Below are positions 1-10,316 of a stretch of 64,000 nucleotides of DNA, in pieces. The stretch comes from Rhipicephalus microplus (taxonomy: Eukaryota; Arthropoda; Arachnida; Ixodida; Ixodidae), in NCBI RefSeq assembly GCF_043290135.1, contig NC_134705.1:61593771-61657770 (forward strand). The letters run 5' to 3'. Numbering within the stretch: the first letter of the stretch is position 1; every line of letters begins with the position of its first letter. The position numbers were made by a program, and so were the translations under genes. The notes beneath the pieces are model-generated. The model worked only from the letters and a program-made list of their open reading frames with translations, did no database searches and was not told where the DNA came from.

Positions 1-1530
1 AAGCTCAAAACATGCAAAAACACTTATCTGCGCAGTCGATCCGGAGCGCTCAAAAAACACGTCCATCCACGTTGACAGCCCGAACTGAATGGTGAAGCGG
101 CAAAGAGATGACACTTGGCGAGCACACGGCAGCCTAGAGAGAGAGACGTCACCACGCACTCCTAGGAGGGCGTGAGCTACTTGGCCCCGCTCTAACACCT
201 GCAGAGAGGGGAGTGGTGCGGACGAAGAAACAGCGTTACACAGGTTACACATCTAGAACAACTCACGAAACGTAATCATAGGTACAGAAATAAGAGCGAA
301 CTAACGAGTGCTCTAGTTCTTATTTCGGTGAGTTCGAAAAGCGCGCTCTTTTCACAAACGGGGCCTGCCCAGCGAATGAAAGGATCTTCGTGTGCCCGGA
401 AACTAAACGCAATCTTTCCGGTGTGAGGCCAAGGCACACAATTTTCCCCGCCGAAGGATAAGCGCGTGCGCACTAAGCACATAAACTCCCACCCCTATCC
501 GCAGGGCAAAGCACGCGCAGGAGGTAAGCTCGCGTTGGCACATCGTGACGAGCTGAATGCGGGGCACGGGTGGCCTTTCTTTTTTCTCGACTCGAGTTTT
601 AATAAATATAGACAAGTATACATATATGTTGCATGATGCCGGCGGCACCAGCAAAAGCAGCGGAGACTGTCAATATAATTGCTATCTTAATAAAATGTCT
701 GCTTAGACACTTTACGACTTTCCAATTGTAAGCACTATGGCTTTTCTCCACTGCATATGTCCGCGAAATAGAATACCATGTGACGTACCAACCAAAAATG
801 TGGCATGTATCACGTCTGTGGGAACGAGGTGTTTTCAGTTATAATGCGAGGAATTGCTGGTCAGCTACCAGCTCGTAGAAACATCAGGTACCACGTGACG
901 CCAGCTGGCAGAAAGGTTTCCAGACTCGCCCTCATGGCTACGAGCGGTGCTTGCTAATACTCCCCGGCTTACAAGCGCATATCATTTAAAGTGAATCAGA
1001 AGACAAACGACCTTGTAGTTAAGCCTGTACACCATCGGATAACTTATCCCGCTTTAGACGACATGCATACAATGATTTTCATTTTGCCACCTTTCATGCC
1101 TTTGTCATTCCTTAGTCAGACCTTAGTCATACAGTTTTGTCAGCAATAGAGTATTGGTATATGTCAAGCTACCGAAACAGCCACGAGTACGTCATGAGCG
1201 TGGCATGTAAATGAGGCCGTACGAGAATTGCGTGCATTCATTTCATGTAGCCACCAGCCGTGTCTGTGTCTTATTTATGTTACGCCATGTCTGTTTTGGT
1301 GTATTTTAAGCTAGCGAATCACGAGCTTGGCGTTTAAATCATTTATAGGTAAACGTATTGGGCACTGATTTGCCTGGCTGACAAAAATTACACGAATAAA
1401 TAGACTCTTCAGTTACGTTTAATCTGTAGCTTTTAATAATAAAGACTAAAGGCTAATGTGACTGGGGAGTCTGTTCAAAGTTTACCTATTTATGCTCGCA
1501 ATACGGAAATGCATTGACTTATATGGGGCA
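1..1530. other. Anonymous AT-rich flank, no gene seen
   Basis: I see no coding stretch with recognisable protein similarity here, no tRNA-like boxes and no long repeat. Open frames are short (under 85 codons) and of random composition. The sequence becomes recognisable only at 1531, where the left CACT-type element begins. Confidence 0.5.
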
Positions 1531-1639
1531 CACTCTAAGGCAAAAGGGTGTCTGGTTCGTCCTTTTGGCGATTAATGGGGCTGCCACAACCATTAATCTC
1601 TTCAGGTACTAACGGCACCGGGTCTAACAGTTAGTCCCT

Positions 1640-1835
1640 AAGACCAGCTCAAGTGTCTAACAATTATACCTCACATATGCCTTAGCAGGTAAACGTCAGT
1701 CCCACAAATCACCTCAAAGGACTAACATTTAGTCGTCACATTTACACCTTACCGGGTAACCGTTAGTACCCACATTTACACCTCACCGGGCAACCGTTAC
1801 TCCTCACAGTTGCACCTCGCCAGACGAATGGCTGG
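1640..1835. repeat. Short tandem units inside the CACT-ended element (left)
   Basis: About five degenerate units of 36-40 bp, each with a CACATTTACACCTCACCGGG-like core followed by AACCGTTAGT. The mirror-image array lies at 16215-16440 in the right copy. Subterminal repeats of this kind are typical transposase-binding regions of cut-and-paste elements, but that role is inferred. Confidence 0.6.
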
Positions 1836-2329
1836 TCCACTCAAATACTCCAATCGAATAATATTTTTATCCCTAGTTCAAATATTGTTTTTTCTATTCA
1901 GCCTCCGCCAGGCCTAATACTTTTTTCGCATGTTTTTCTGCACAGTGAGCAACAAATGGCGCAGAAAATAACACGCGAAAAATTATTTTGCCGCCTGTGT
2001 GTCACTGCTTTCGCAGTCACTGCAACAACGAAAGAGAAAAGTGAGACATTCAAATCTTTTATTTTTCTCTATACACATGATGGTTCTTCATTCATTGAAA
2101 AAATTCGTGGTGAAACATACAATTCCGGCCTCGTTATCACTTCTTGTACAGTCCTTGTGAAGCTCCTCCGACGGAAACGATAGATGACAGGCGCTGCAGA
2201 CGCCAGTGCGCATAGCCTTCTGCCTGTTGTGTGCCCACGGCTGTACAATAAGATGGTAAAAAATAGTTAGTCACACGTGGTAGAAGACAAGGATGCACGC
2301 ATAAGACAAATACGTGCAAGTTTATCTAT

Positions 2330-3453
2330 AAAAATGGCAGCATATCCACCGAGTGACTGATGGAGAGTGGGGCGAAGCATTCGTCCGTCCATTCGTTCTT
2401 GCTTCCGTCCGTCCATGCGTCCGTCTGTGTGACCGTCCGTGCGTCCATCCACCCGTCCATGCGTGTGTCTGTTCATGCGTCTATCCCTGCGTTCGTCCAT
2501 GCATCTGCCCCTGCGTCCGTTCATGCGTCCATCCATGCATCTGTCTTTGTGTCCGTTCGTCCATCTATTCAACACTCCAAATACCACCATCTCGCATTTT
2601 TTCATCATATATTCCCCATGTAGAAGCACCGGCATCCAGCGAACATTCCAAGGACTAAACGAGAGGTGGCACACGCACACTTCCTTTTGGCTTGCGCTTC
2701 GGGTCTACTTCCCACCTTTAACCACCTCGAGTTCACGGTATATAATAATTCACTGTATTCATGGCACTGCGGCACAACGCTCGCTAAACCTTTCTGAAAC
2801 CAAGGAGGTTACGCCCAGCAAGTATAACATATGAACCTTTTCCTGTCAGATAGTGCTCAATGTACATGCCAATGGCTGCTAAAGGGAAATGAGAGACAGA
2901 AAAATTCGGCTTTTACTTTCTTACGGCTTTCGCATCGTATCTATTTCCCACAACTAACCACCTCGAGATCATGGTATATACTAGTTCATTGTACATATAC
3001 TAGTTCACTGCGCACTTCAGGTCCACTGTCAGCAATCACTTTTTGTAACCACCCCGCTGTTGTCTTTTCTCTTGATTATTTAATATTGCACCCCTCCTCT
3101 CTGTAACGCCTTACGGCATTGAGAGTAAATAAATGAAATGAAAATGAAATTGTATATATGGCACTGCGGCTCAACGCTCGCTAAATCTTTTTAAAACTAA
3201 GGAGAATACACCGAACGAGTATAACGTAGCAACCCTTTCTTGCCAGATTGGGCTCAATGTACATGCCAATGTAATGGGGAATGAGAGACAGGCGCATTCG
3301 GCTTTTAGTTAACGCGCACGCTGTGAACTTTTTATTGTTCAACAAAGCACAGGAGAAATCTCCCACCGGCACCACCTCGCAGGTCAAAATGTAACACTGG
3401 TTACACACTACGACTACGAGGGACGAACGGGTGCCGCTTCAAGAAACTTCGCC
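2330..3453. mobile_element. 1.1 kb insertion inside the left CACT-ended element
   Basis: The right CACT-ended copy reads continuously across this point (near 15735-15750), so the segment is an insertion private to the left copy. It has GGGGCGAAG near each end in inverted orientation (about 2370 and 3445), which suggests short terminal inverted repeats. It contains a degenerate CGTC/CATC minisatellite (2385-2575) and direct repeats of about 150-230 bp (2690-2920 matched by 2920-3308). It also contains a LINE-like 3' tail at about 3040-3152 that ends in AAATAAATGAAATGAAA. No transposase is encoded. It is a composite non-autonomous element of unknown family. Confidence 0.5.
2385..2575. repeat. 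Degenerate CGTC/CATC minisatellite
   Basis: About 190 bp of imperfect 4-bp and 8-bp units (CGTCCATC, CGTCCGTC, CATGCGTC). It keeps several frames open on both strands and so produces spurious Cys/Val/Arg-rich or Asp/Gly/Arg-rich open frames that should not be called genes. Confidence 0.85.
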
Positions 3454-5224
3454 CCTAAAACATACGTGTAAAATATGACACGGAGATAACTTTACCTTCA
3501 CATCCATTACAGTCATTCTGAAGATGGTCCGACGAAAGCGATAGATGACAGGAATTGCAGATGCCAGCACACAGAGCCACAGCCTTCTGCATGGTGTGTG
3601 CCCACGGCTGCACATTAGGATTGTAAATATGGTTATTCACACGTGACAGAGGATGAATATGCATGGGTATGACAAATACGTGCAACGTGAGATAAAAACG
3701 TACGTATATAATGAGATGTGTAAATATATTGATGCGATGTCACACATTGTCAAAGACGCAATTGGATCCACGTAGCGCAACAGCTTAAGTGCGGTAGCCG
3801 CAGTCATAACTCCTAGGCGCCGTGAAACACCGTGCCGCCAGTGAGGCAGCGAGTTAAGCGAGTGCCGCTGTTAAGCTTGAGCAAGCGGGCGCGAAACCAA
3901 ACACGCGTTGCACGCGGAGCGTCTGCCGCCAGCGAACTTCGAAGAGGAGAGTGATCGTACGCTGGGCCACCGCCACGAACAGCGTTGAGTTGGTTTGGAG
4001 TCAGTGCCTAAAAAACGACGGTAACGTGGCCCTTTTCCACAAACTCGAGCGAGGGCAGTGAGCTAACGCGAGTCTGCCGCTATGAGCCGCCAACGGTCGG
4101 CGCCGTGGTGCTGGCGACCGATTTATGGGGAAGCCAACTGTAATGGCGATCAATTTTCACAGACTCCGTCCAGACGCTAGCGAAAGCCCCGCCAGCTTGT
4201 GCCGGTGCACTTACAGAGCACGATATACTACAAATAAGCTCGTTACAAGCGACCACAACGTGTTTTGGACGACTCGCAAAACGGCGGCGATGTCTCCGCC
4301 CAAATATCGTCAGCCCGCAGCTCATCCCGGTGGCGAAGACAGGCGAGCACTCGATGAGCGAGCGTACGGGTAGCCGAGGGCAACGGCGGCCAATTTTCGA
4401 GCGGTCAAGAAGCACAGGCGAACTACTGACGCTGACGTCGACATTCGCGGTGCATTTCGTGCGTGTGATATATAAAAGCGACCAAGCCCGTTGCCGCAAG
4501 CGCGATACGTATCGCACACCCGACAAGTACGGCAAAATAGAGAATGATCACCTACTTGTGAAACAATCCAGTGCTGATTTTTGCCCTGAGTCAGATTGAA
4601 ATAATGTATCCGAGAGGCCTGCTGTCTTCTCGGCCGCCATGTTGGCCTTGATTCCCAACTGGTGGTGTCGTGAGTTGGTCGTCACCATCTTGACTAAGCC
4701 AGGGATATTAAGCGTGGATTGGCGACTTGTCGAGACCGGTTTCAGATTTCGTGGGTGCGGTGAAACGTAAAAGCAGCAGTGCACGCTCATTTAAGCGTAC
4801 ACACAAAAACCGCGTCGTAAATCCTAGATCGTCGAGCTCTCCGAGCGCGACGCAACGCGTACCGTCACCAGCAAAATCGGGGGTAAGACTGAGCCAGGAG
4901 AGAGGAGGACGGCTAGTGTCCTCGACAGCGGTTTCGCACGCCCCATCGTCTCCCGCGCGGTTCATCTCTTTGCATGGAAGAGGGATGCTAAGTGGTTTGC
5001 TCGCGGCACGCATCACACTGTGGTTACTCTTCAATGGTCTATCCGTTCATCGCGCTCGCCTATTGGGCTCCATTACTCCTTTTTCAGGTAATTTTTGCAT
5101 ATATACAGGCGCGAGCACCACAACTGCATGTCATGTGAACCATGCCGGGCGTGACATGCATTTCATGATTTGCACAGTAAAGCATCTCAGTTATCTTAAC
5201 CGTACAATATTTTCAGGCCCTATT

Positions 5225-7415
5225 AATTCTAATATTATCATCATCATCAGCCTGACTACGTCCACTGCAGGACGAAGGCCTCTCCCATGTTCCGCCAGTC
5301 AACTCGGTCCTGTCCTTGCTGGTGACACTTTATAGCCGCTAACTTCCTAATCTCATCTGCCCACCTAACTTTCTCTCTCCCCCAAACACGTTATCCTTCC
5401 CTGGGAATCCAGTCAGTTACCATTAATGACCAGCGGTTATTCTCCCTACGCGATATATGCCCTGTCCATGTTCATTTCCTCTTGTTGATTTCAACTATGA
5501 TATCCTTAACCCAGGTTCGTTCCCTGATTCACTCCGCTCTTTTTGCGTCTTAAGGTTACACCTATCATTTTCCTTACCATCGCTCGCTGTGTCATCCTCA
5601 ATTTAAGCTGAACCATTTTTGTAAGCTCCCATGTTTCTGATTCGTAGGTAAGTACCGGCAAGATGCAGCTGTTGTATACCTTCCACTTGAGGGGTAGTGG
5701 CAATCTACCAGTAATGACTTGAGAGTGCTTGCCGAATAAGCTTCGCCCATTCTGATTCTCCTAATTACTTCACTCTCGTGGCTTGGCTCCACGCTTATCA
5801 CTTGTCCTAAGTAGGCGTAGTCTTTTACAACTTCGAGCTCACTATTACCTATCTCGAAGCGCTGTTCTCGTCCGAGGTTGTTGTACATTACTTTCGTTTT
5901 CGGCAGATTAATTTTAAGACCTACTGTTCTGCTCTTCTTGTCTAACTCCGTAATCATGAGTTGCAATTGGTCCTCTGAGTTACTCAGCAATGCAGTGTCA
6001 TCGGCTATGCATAGGTTACAAAGGTACTCTTCATTAACTTTTATCCCTAATTCTTCCCATTGTAGTCCTTTGAAAACCTCTCGTAAGTACTCGCTAAATA
6101 GCACTGGAGAGATTGTATCTCCCTGCCTTGCACCCTTCTTGCTCGATATTTTGCCGCTTTCTTTACGGAGCACTATGGTGGCAGTTAATCCAGGCCCCTG
6201 TATATTTCTTCCAGAATGCTTACATATGCTTCGTCGGCATCCTGATTCCGCAGAGTCTGCATGACTGCTGATGCTTATACTGAATCCAACACTTTCTCGT
6301 AATCTATGAAAGCTATGTATAGTGGTTGGCTGTATTCTGAGCATTTCTGTTTTACCTGATTGATAGTATGAATGTGGTCTGTTGAGTAGCCTCTTCGAAA
6401 TTCTGCTTGTCCTTTGGATATTTGAGTTCTAATGTTGTCTTACTTTTGTTAGCAATTACCTTTGTAAACAGCTTTTATACGATGGAGAGCATGGTGACCC
6501 CGCTCTTAACTGCAGCGGACGATCACCGCGAGTTCACGCTTAACGAGCCACAGGGCCGCTACTCCGTTTACTCGCGTGAAGCACACCGCTCCGCGCGCGC
6601 TCAACTAATAAGGCGTTTAGCGCGGCGCGGCAAACAGACAGTGTTCTAATGCAAAACACAACACTTTATTGCCACTGGCGGCACCCCGAACAACAGTACA
6701 ACGTCTGCTTCCGGGACGCGGGTAGCAAAGGCACCCGCACGCGGACGTTCACAATAAGGGGAAAAACCGCGAGCATGTCGCAGCTGGCAATGGCGAGCTT
6801 TGACACGGCGGTCGGGAAAAGGTCCCTCGCGGCTATGCTGCGCACTCTCGCGATGGCCAATGGGCCTGGTCGCGAGTGTTAGAGCAAACCTCGTACGCGT
6901 AGGCCTACGACAAGTGCGGCTCGTTGTGGTACGACCACTTCAAGCACTAGGCACCGCTGTGGGCTTAGCGTACGCTACCGAAGCTAGCACTCAAGTAAAC
7001 ACGCCTGCCGAGGTGCCCAAGGCCACCCCAGGCAGGCTACAGTCCGGCAATTCCCAAAGGGGACGCGGACGAAGGAAAACACGTGCTTACCCGGCGCTGA
7101 CCAACGGAGAAGAGAGCGCTCCCTCGGCGCGCGCATACCGCGTGCCGTGCCCGCACGTAGCGCCATCTATCGCCACCTGGTGTTAACAGAGCGGGAAAGC
7201 AAAAGGGTGTGGCCGTGTGGCGGAATGCCCACGAAACGGTCGCGGGCGCGCCTCAGATCCCCACAAGAGCAAGCTGGTTGGCCTGTTATTCTTCAAGTCC
7301 TTGTCAGCTCCTTTTTTACGTATTAAGACGATGTTTGCATTCTTTCAAGATTCTGGTACTCTTCCCATCAGGAAGCACTTCGTAAACAGGGTGGCTAGTT
7401 TTTCTAGCACAGTCT
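5225..7415 (-). pseudogene. RTE-clade non-LTR retrotransposon, 3' part of ORF2 (RT and C-terminus)
   Basis: Read on the minus strand this is the 3' end of an RTE-type LINE. About 7257-7415 encodes the start of the RT. It is followed leftwards by a 0.75 kb insertion. Positions 5598-6344 then give an open RT segment with the G-ARQGD-ISP motif, the A-DD catalytic box (as CIADDTALL) and the GLKINLPKTKVM block. Positions 5400-5703 carry the C-terminal LPVLTYESETW and AQRAMVRKM-like motifs. The tail at 5225-5245 is a short GAT/ATC repeat, as in RTE elements. The copy is decayed, with frame breaks and stops. The missing upstream part lies 9 kb away at 16548-17130 on the same strand, so one RTE copy was split by the CACT-ended element. 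The clade call rests on motif recognition and is fairly secure. Confidence 0.8.
6495..7256. other. GC-rich insertion of unknown class inside the RTE relic
   Basis: RTE sequence stops at about 6490 (GGAGAGCATGGTGACC) and resumes near 7257 (TTATTCTTCAAGTCC), leaving about 0.75 kb of foreign DNA. It is much more GC- and CpG-rich than its surroundings and holds short open frames (such as 6800-7186) without recognisable domains. It could be a solo LTR or a processed fragment. I see no convincing TG...CA ends or target duplication, so the class stays open. Confidence 0.45.
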
Positions 7416-8320
7416 CACTCTAAGGCAAAATTACCCTAAAAAGAAGTAACGGAGCCCAATAGGTGCGTACGATGAACGGATAGACCATTGAGGAGCAACC
7501 ACAGAGGGAAGCGTGACGCGTGCAAACCACTTAGTCTCCAAACATGCTCCAAAGGGATGAACCGCCCGGTGAAAGCTTTGCCAAGGTCACTGGTCGTCCT
7601 CCTCCTCTCCTGGCTCAGTTTTTCCCTGTATTGTGCTGGCGACGGTTCGCGTTGCGTCACGCTCCTAGTGCTCGACCACGGCCGCCTGGATTCGACGATC
7701 TAGGAATTACGACGTGGTGCTTGTGTGTACGCTTGGATGAGCGCGGGCTGCTACTTTTACGTTTCGCTACACCTATGAAGTCTGAAGCAAGTCTCGACAC
7801 GTCACCACGCCGCGCTGTATACCTCTGGCTTCAAGATAGTCACGACCAACACGCGACATCAAGAGACGGGAAGGCCAACATGGCAGCCGAGAAGACAGCA
7901 GGCCTATCAGATATATACTTCAGTCCGACTCAGGGCAGAAATCAGCGCTGGATTCTTTCGCAAGTGGGTTTTCATTTTTTATTCTACTTTACTTGCCGCG
8001 TGTGCAATGCGGATCGCGCTTGCCGGCAACGGGCTCGGTCGTGTTGTATATCGCACGCACGAAATGCACCGCGAAGGTCAGCTTGGGCGTCTGCAGTTCG
8101 CCTGTGCTTTGCAATCACCTGAAAATCGACTGCCATTGCCGTCGGCCTCCTGTACGCTCGCTCATCGAGTGCCCGCCTGTCTTCGCCGCCGCGATGAGTT
8201 CCGGGCTGATGATATTGGGCTGAGACCTCGTCGCTGTGTTGGGAGTCAGCGAAAACACGTTGTGGGTTCTCGTAACGAGCTTGGTTGTAGTATGTCGCGC
8301 GCTGTAAGTGCACCAGCACA

Positions 8321-8331
8321 AGCTGGCGGGG
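8321..8331. repeat. Target-site duplication of the 5.65 kb LINE, left
   Basis: AGCTGGCGGGG lies here and again at 13984-13994, on either side of the LINE. The uninterrupted site (CCCCGCCAGCT on the plus strand) is preserved at 4187-4197 in the left CACT-ended copy, which fixes both insertion ends to the base. Confidence 0.95.
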
Positions 8332-8611
8332 AGAGACGCGGGCGCTTCGCGAAGTGATCGGACGCGACGCTCATCGGCTCCGTCGATTTTCGGCTGGAAC
8401 CGTGCTCTTTTCAATCTGGCTGCTCTAAAATTTGTGCAACTGCATCTGCAAAGTCAGCAAGATTCTGGAGACACCGATCTTACCCAGGTACGCCCAATTT
8501 TCGGCCGCTTCGAGCAACTTTGCATCGCAACGTAGCGAACGAGCTAAGCCTCACGGCTGCGGCTCCGCCGCTGCTGGATGCGAAGACGCCGCTCGGTCAA
8601 CTCCTCAACAT

Positions 8612-10277
8612 GGCGCTGCCTGAACAACGTGGCTACGACCCTACGACTCTGTCGTGGTCGTATATCCCGACAAATCCATCAGACGACGGCCCATGCACCA
8701 TTTCGGCGGAGCAAGCTGACATTTTTCAACTCGTCGAGGGTCGGCGTCGCCGCCGAAGAAACGCGGAAGGAGCGTCTGCACTGAAAACTCCCCTCAACAA
8801 CCCAACCACTGGAGACGCTCGCGCTCCATCTTCTAAAGCTCCACGAAAGACTTCACCAGTCTCCAAGTGGATGCCGAAACCAACGGTCAGGATGAATCCT
8901 AGCGACTACGTGATCGTGCTCAAGCCACGCATCACAGTAGCCCTCAAGGCAGCGTTTCAACAAGGCGAGCTCGGCGCTGCCATTTCCCAACTCATCGGAA
9001 GGCAGCACATGAATGAAATCACCATTTCTCCCAATTGGGAGCAATACATCATCATCTGTGGCACGCAGAATAACGAGGTGGTTCAGAAACTGCTGTCGGA
9101 CTTTCAAATCAACACCAGCAAAGGACCGCTGCCGCTTCGCGGTCACCTCAAGCTCACCGGTGATGTGTGTCGCGGCGTGATTTCTGTGCACAACCTCGAA
9201 ACCAGTGCGTCCCTGAAACATAGTGTGCAGTGGCGTGGCGGTGAACTAGTCTATGCGCGCAAGCGCATAGACTAGGGGAACTCCAACGTAGCTGTGTTGA
9301 CTTTCGCGGGAAGGAACGTTCCGCGTTTCGTCCACTATAACGCAGAACTGACTCTCGTCAGGGAGTACAAGAAGACAGTGCCAGCGTGCTACCGCTGTGG
9401 TGCACTGGGGCACCGGGCGGATATCTGCCCCAACCCGGTCACCGAAAGATGCAGCCTTTGTGGCCAAAACGTGGGCGCTGGTCCTGAGGGGATGGCCCCC
9501 CACGAATGCAACCCAACGTGCATAGTTTGCGGGGGTCCGCACCTCACCAGCTCCCGCGAATGCACTGAAAAATTCATCAGGCTTCAGCAACCAGGGTCCA
9601 CGACATCGGGGACCCCAACAAAACCAAAGCGCCGGTCAACTGGCAAAGCGCCACTTCCTGGCAAAGCAGCAGCGGCAACGCTACCACCTGGCGCGGCGGA
9701 ATCTCCAGCTTTCGGCGCTCCATCTGGCAACGCTGCACGCAACCAACCCAAGGTAGGCAGTTGGGTGGAAGTCGCCTCCTCTCCCCCCTCTCTCTCCTCT
9801 CCACCTTCTTCTGCCACAAGCACTACCGAAACACAAAAACTCAGGCATGAGCTCGCCCTTTTGCGATCTCAGAATGAAAAACTGGCCAGCGAACTTGACT
9901 CGCTCAGAACCAACCTCACTACTCAGCCCTCGTTGAGCGGCGAAGATGAAAATATAACAGACAGGGAGATTCCTACTACTGTAGAGAGTCGCGTCGCGGC
10001 CCTGGAGACCCAGGTGAATGCAATGGAAACAAAAGTGGCCGACCTCCCCAAAGTTATCCACGACACCATCGCGCGTCATATGGAGACTGTCATCGCACAG
10101 GTGACACAAACAGTAACTCACATTGTCCAAAAGTGGATACAAGACAATACACGCGTCCTTAAGCGCGTAGGGCCCATTAGGGACGTTAATCGCCCCTCAA
10201 AATTTAACAGAGTGACTCCAGATGGTCTGACTTTTCTGAAGACTCCAGCACGTCAGCACAGGGTGCTAGTGAACTGA
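8612..10277 (+). pseudogene. LINE ORF1 (gag-like nucleic-acid-binding protein), one in-frame TAG
   Basis: The likely start is the ATG at 8612 (MALPEQRGYDP), although the frame is open from 8520. The first part has an Arg-rich stretch (GRRRRRR) and no catalytic motif. A TAG at 9273-9275 interrupts the frame, which then continues in the same frame to a TGA at 10275. After the stop come three zinc-knuckle-like motifs: CYRCGALGHRADIC (about 9390), CSLCGQN...HEC (about 9453) and CIVCGGPHLTSSREC (about 9519). A Ser/Pro-rich linker and a heptad-like segment near 9840-10120 (probable coiled coil) follow. LINE ORF1 proteins bind the element RNA and form the retrotransposition particle. The stop lies in a perfect hairpin (see findings), so it probably arose from one local mutation. 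Confident as ORF1, broken. Confidence 0.85.
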
Positions 10278-10316
10278 GTAATCTTAACAACACAACCCCA
10301 CCCTCCATCTCCGAAC

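Larger units (their letters stand above)
1531..5102 (-). mobile_element. CACT-ended non-autonomous DNA element, left copy
   Basis: This block is the reverse complement of the right copy at 7416-16544 once the insertions in both are removed; matched stretches read at roughly 80% identity by eye. The outer end starts CACTCTAAGGCAAAA at 1531, the same 15 bases that start the right copy at 7416. The inner end (near 5102) matches as far as the GGTAATTTT stretch and then loses the terminal bases, so it is truncated or diverged. Inward from the outer end the order is: a run of about 38-bp degenerate units (1640-1835), a roughly 200-bp unit (2130-2330), a private insertion (about 2330-3453), a second roughly 200-bp unit (3455-3700), then GC-richer unique sequence. 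No transposase is visible. The CACT ends suggest the CACTA/EnSpm superfamily, but that is an inference because no coding region supports it. Confidence 0.7.

Noticed and set aside
2267..2834. Asp/Gly/Arg-rich and Cys/Arg-rich frames
   Set aside because: Produced by the degenerate CGTC/CATC minisatellite, with open frames on both strands and no domain.
5982..6264. Plus-strand open frames across the RTE region
   Set aside because: They are antisense shadows of the minus-strand RTE reverse transcriptase.
4080..8319. Shared open frames in the two CACT-ended copies (4080-4535 minus, 7993-8223 plus) as a transposase
   Set aside because: No domain, different stop positions, and about as much open frame on the other strand. 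Sequence similarity is explained by the element being repeated.
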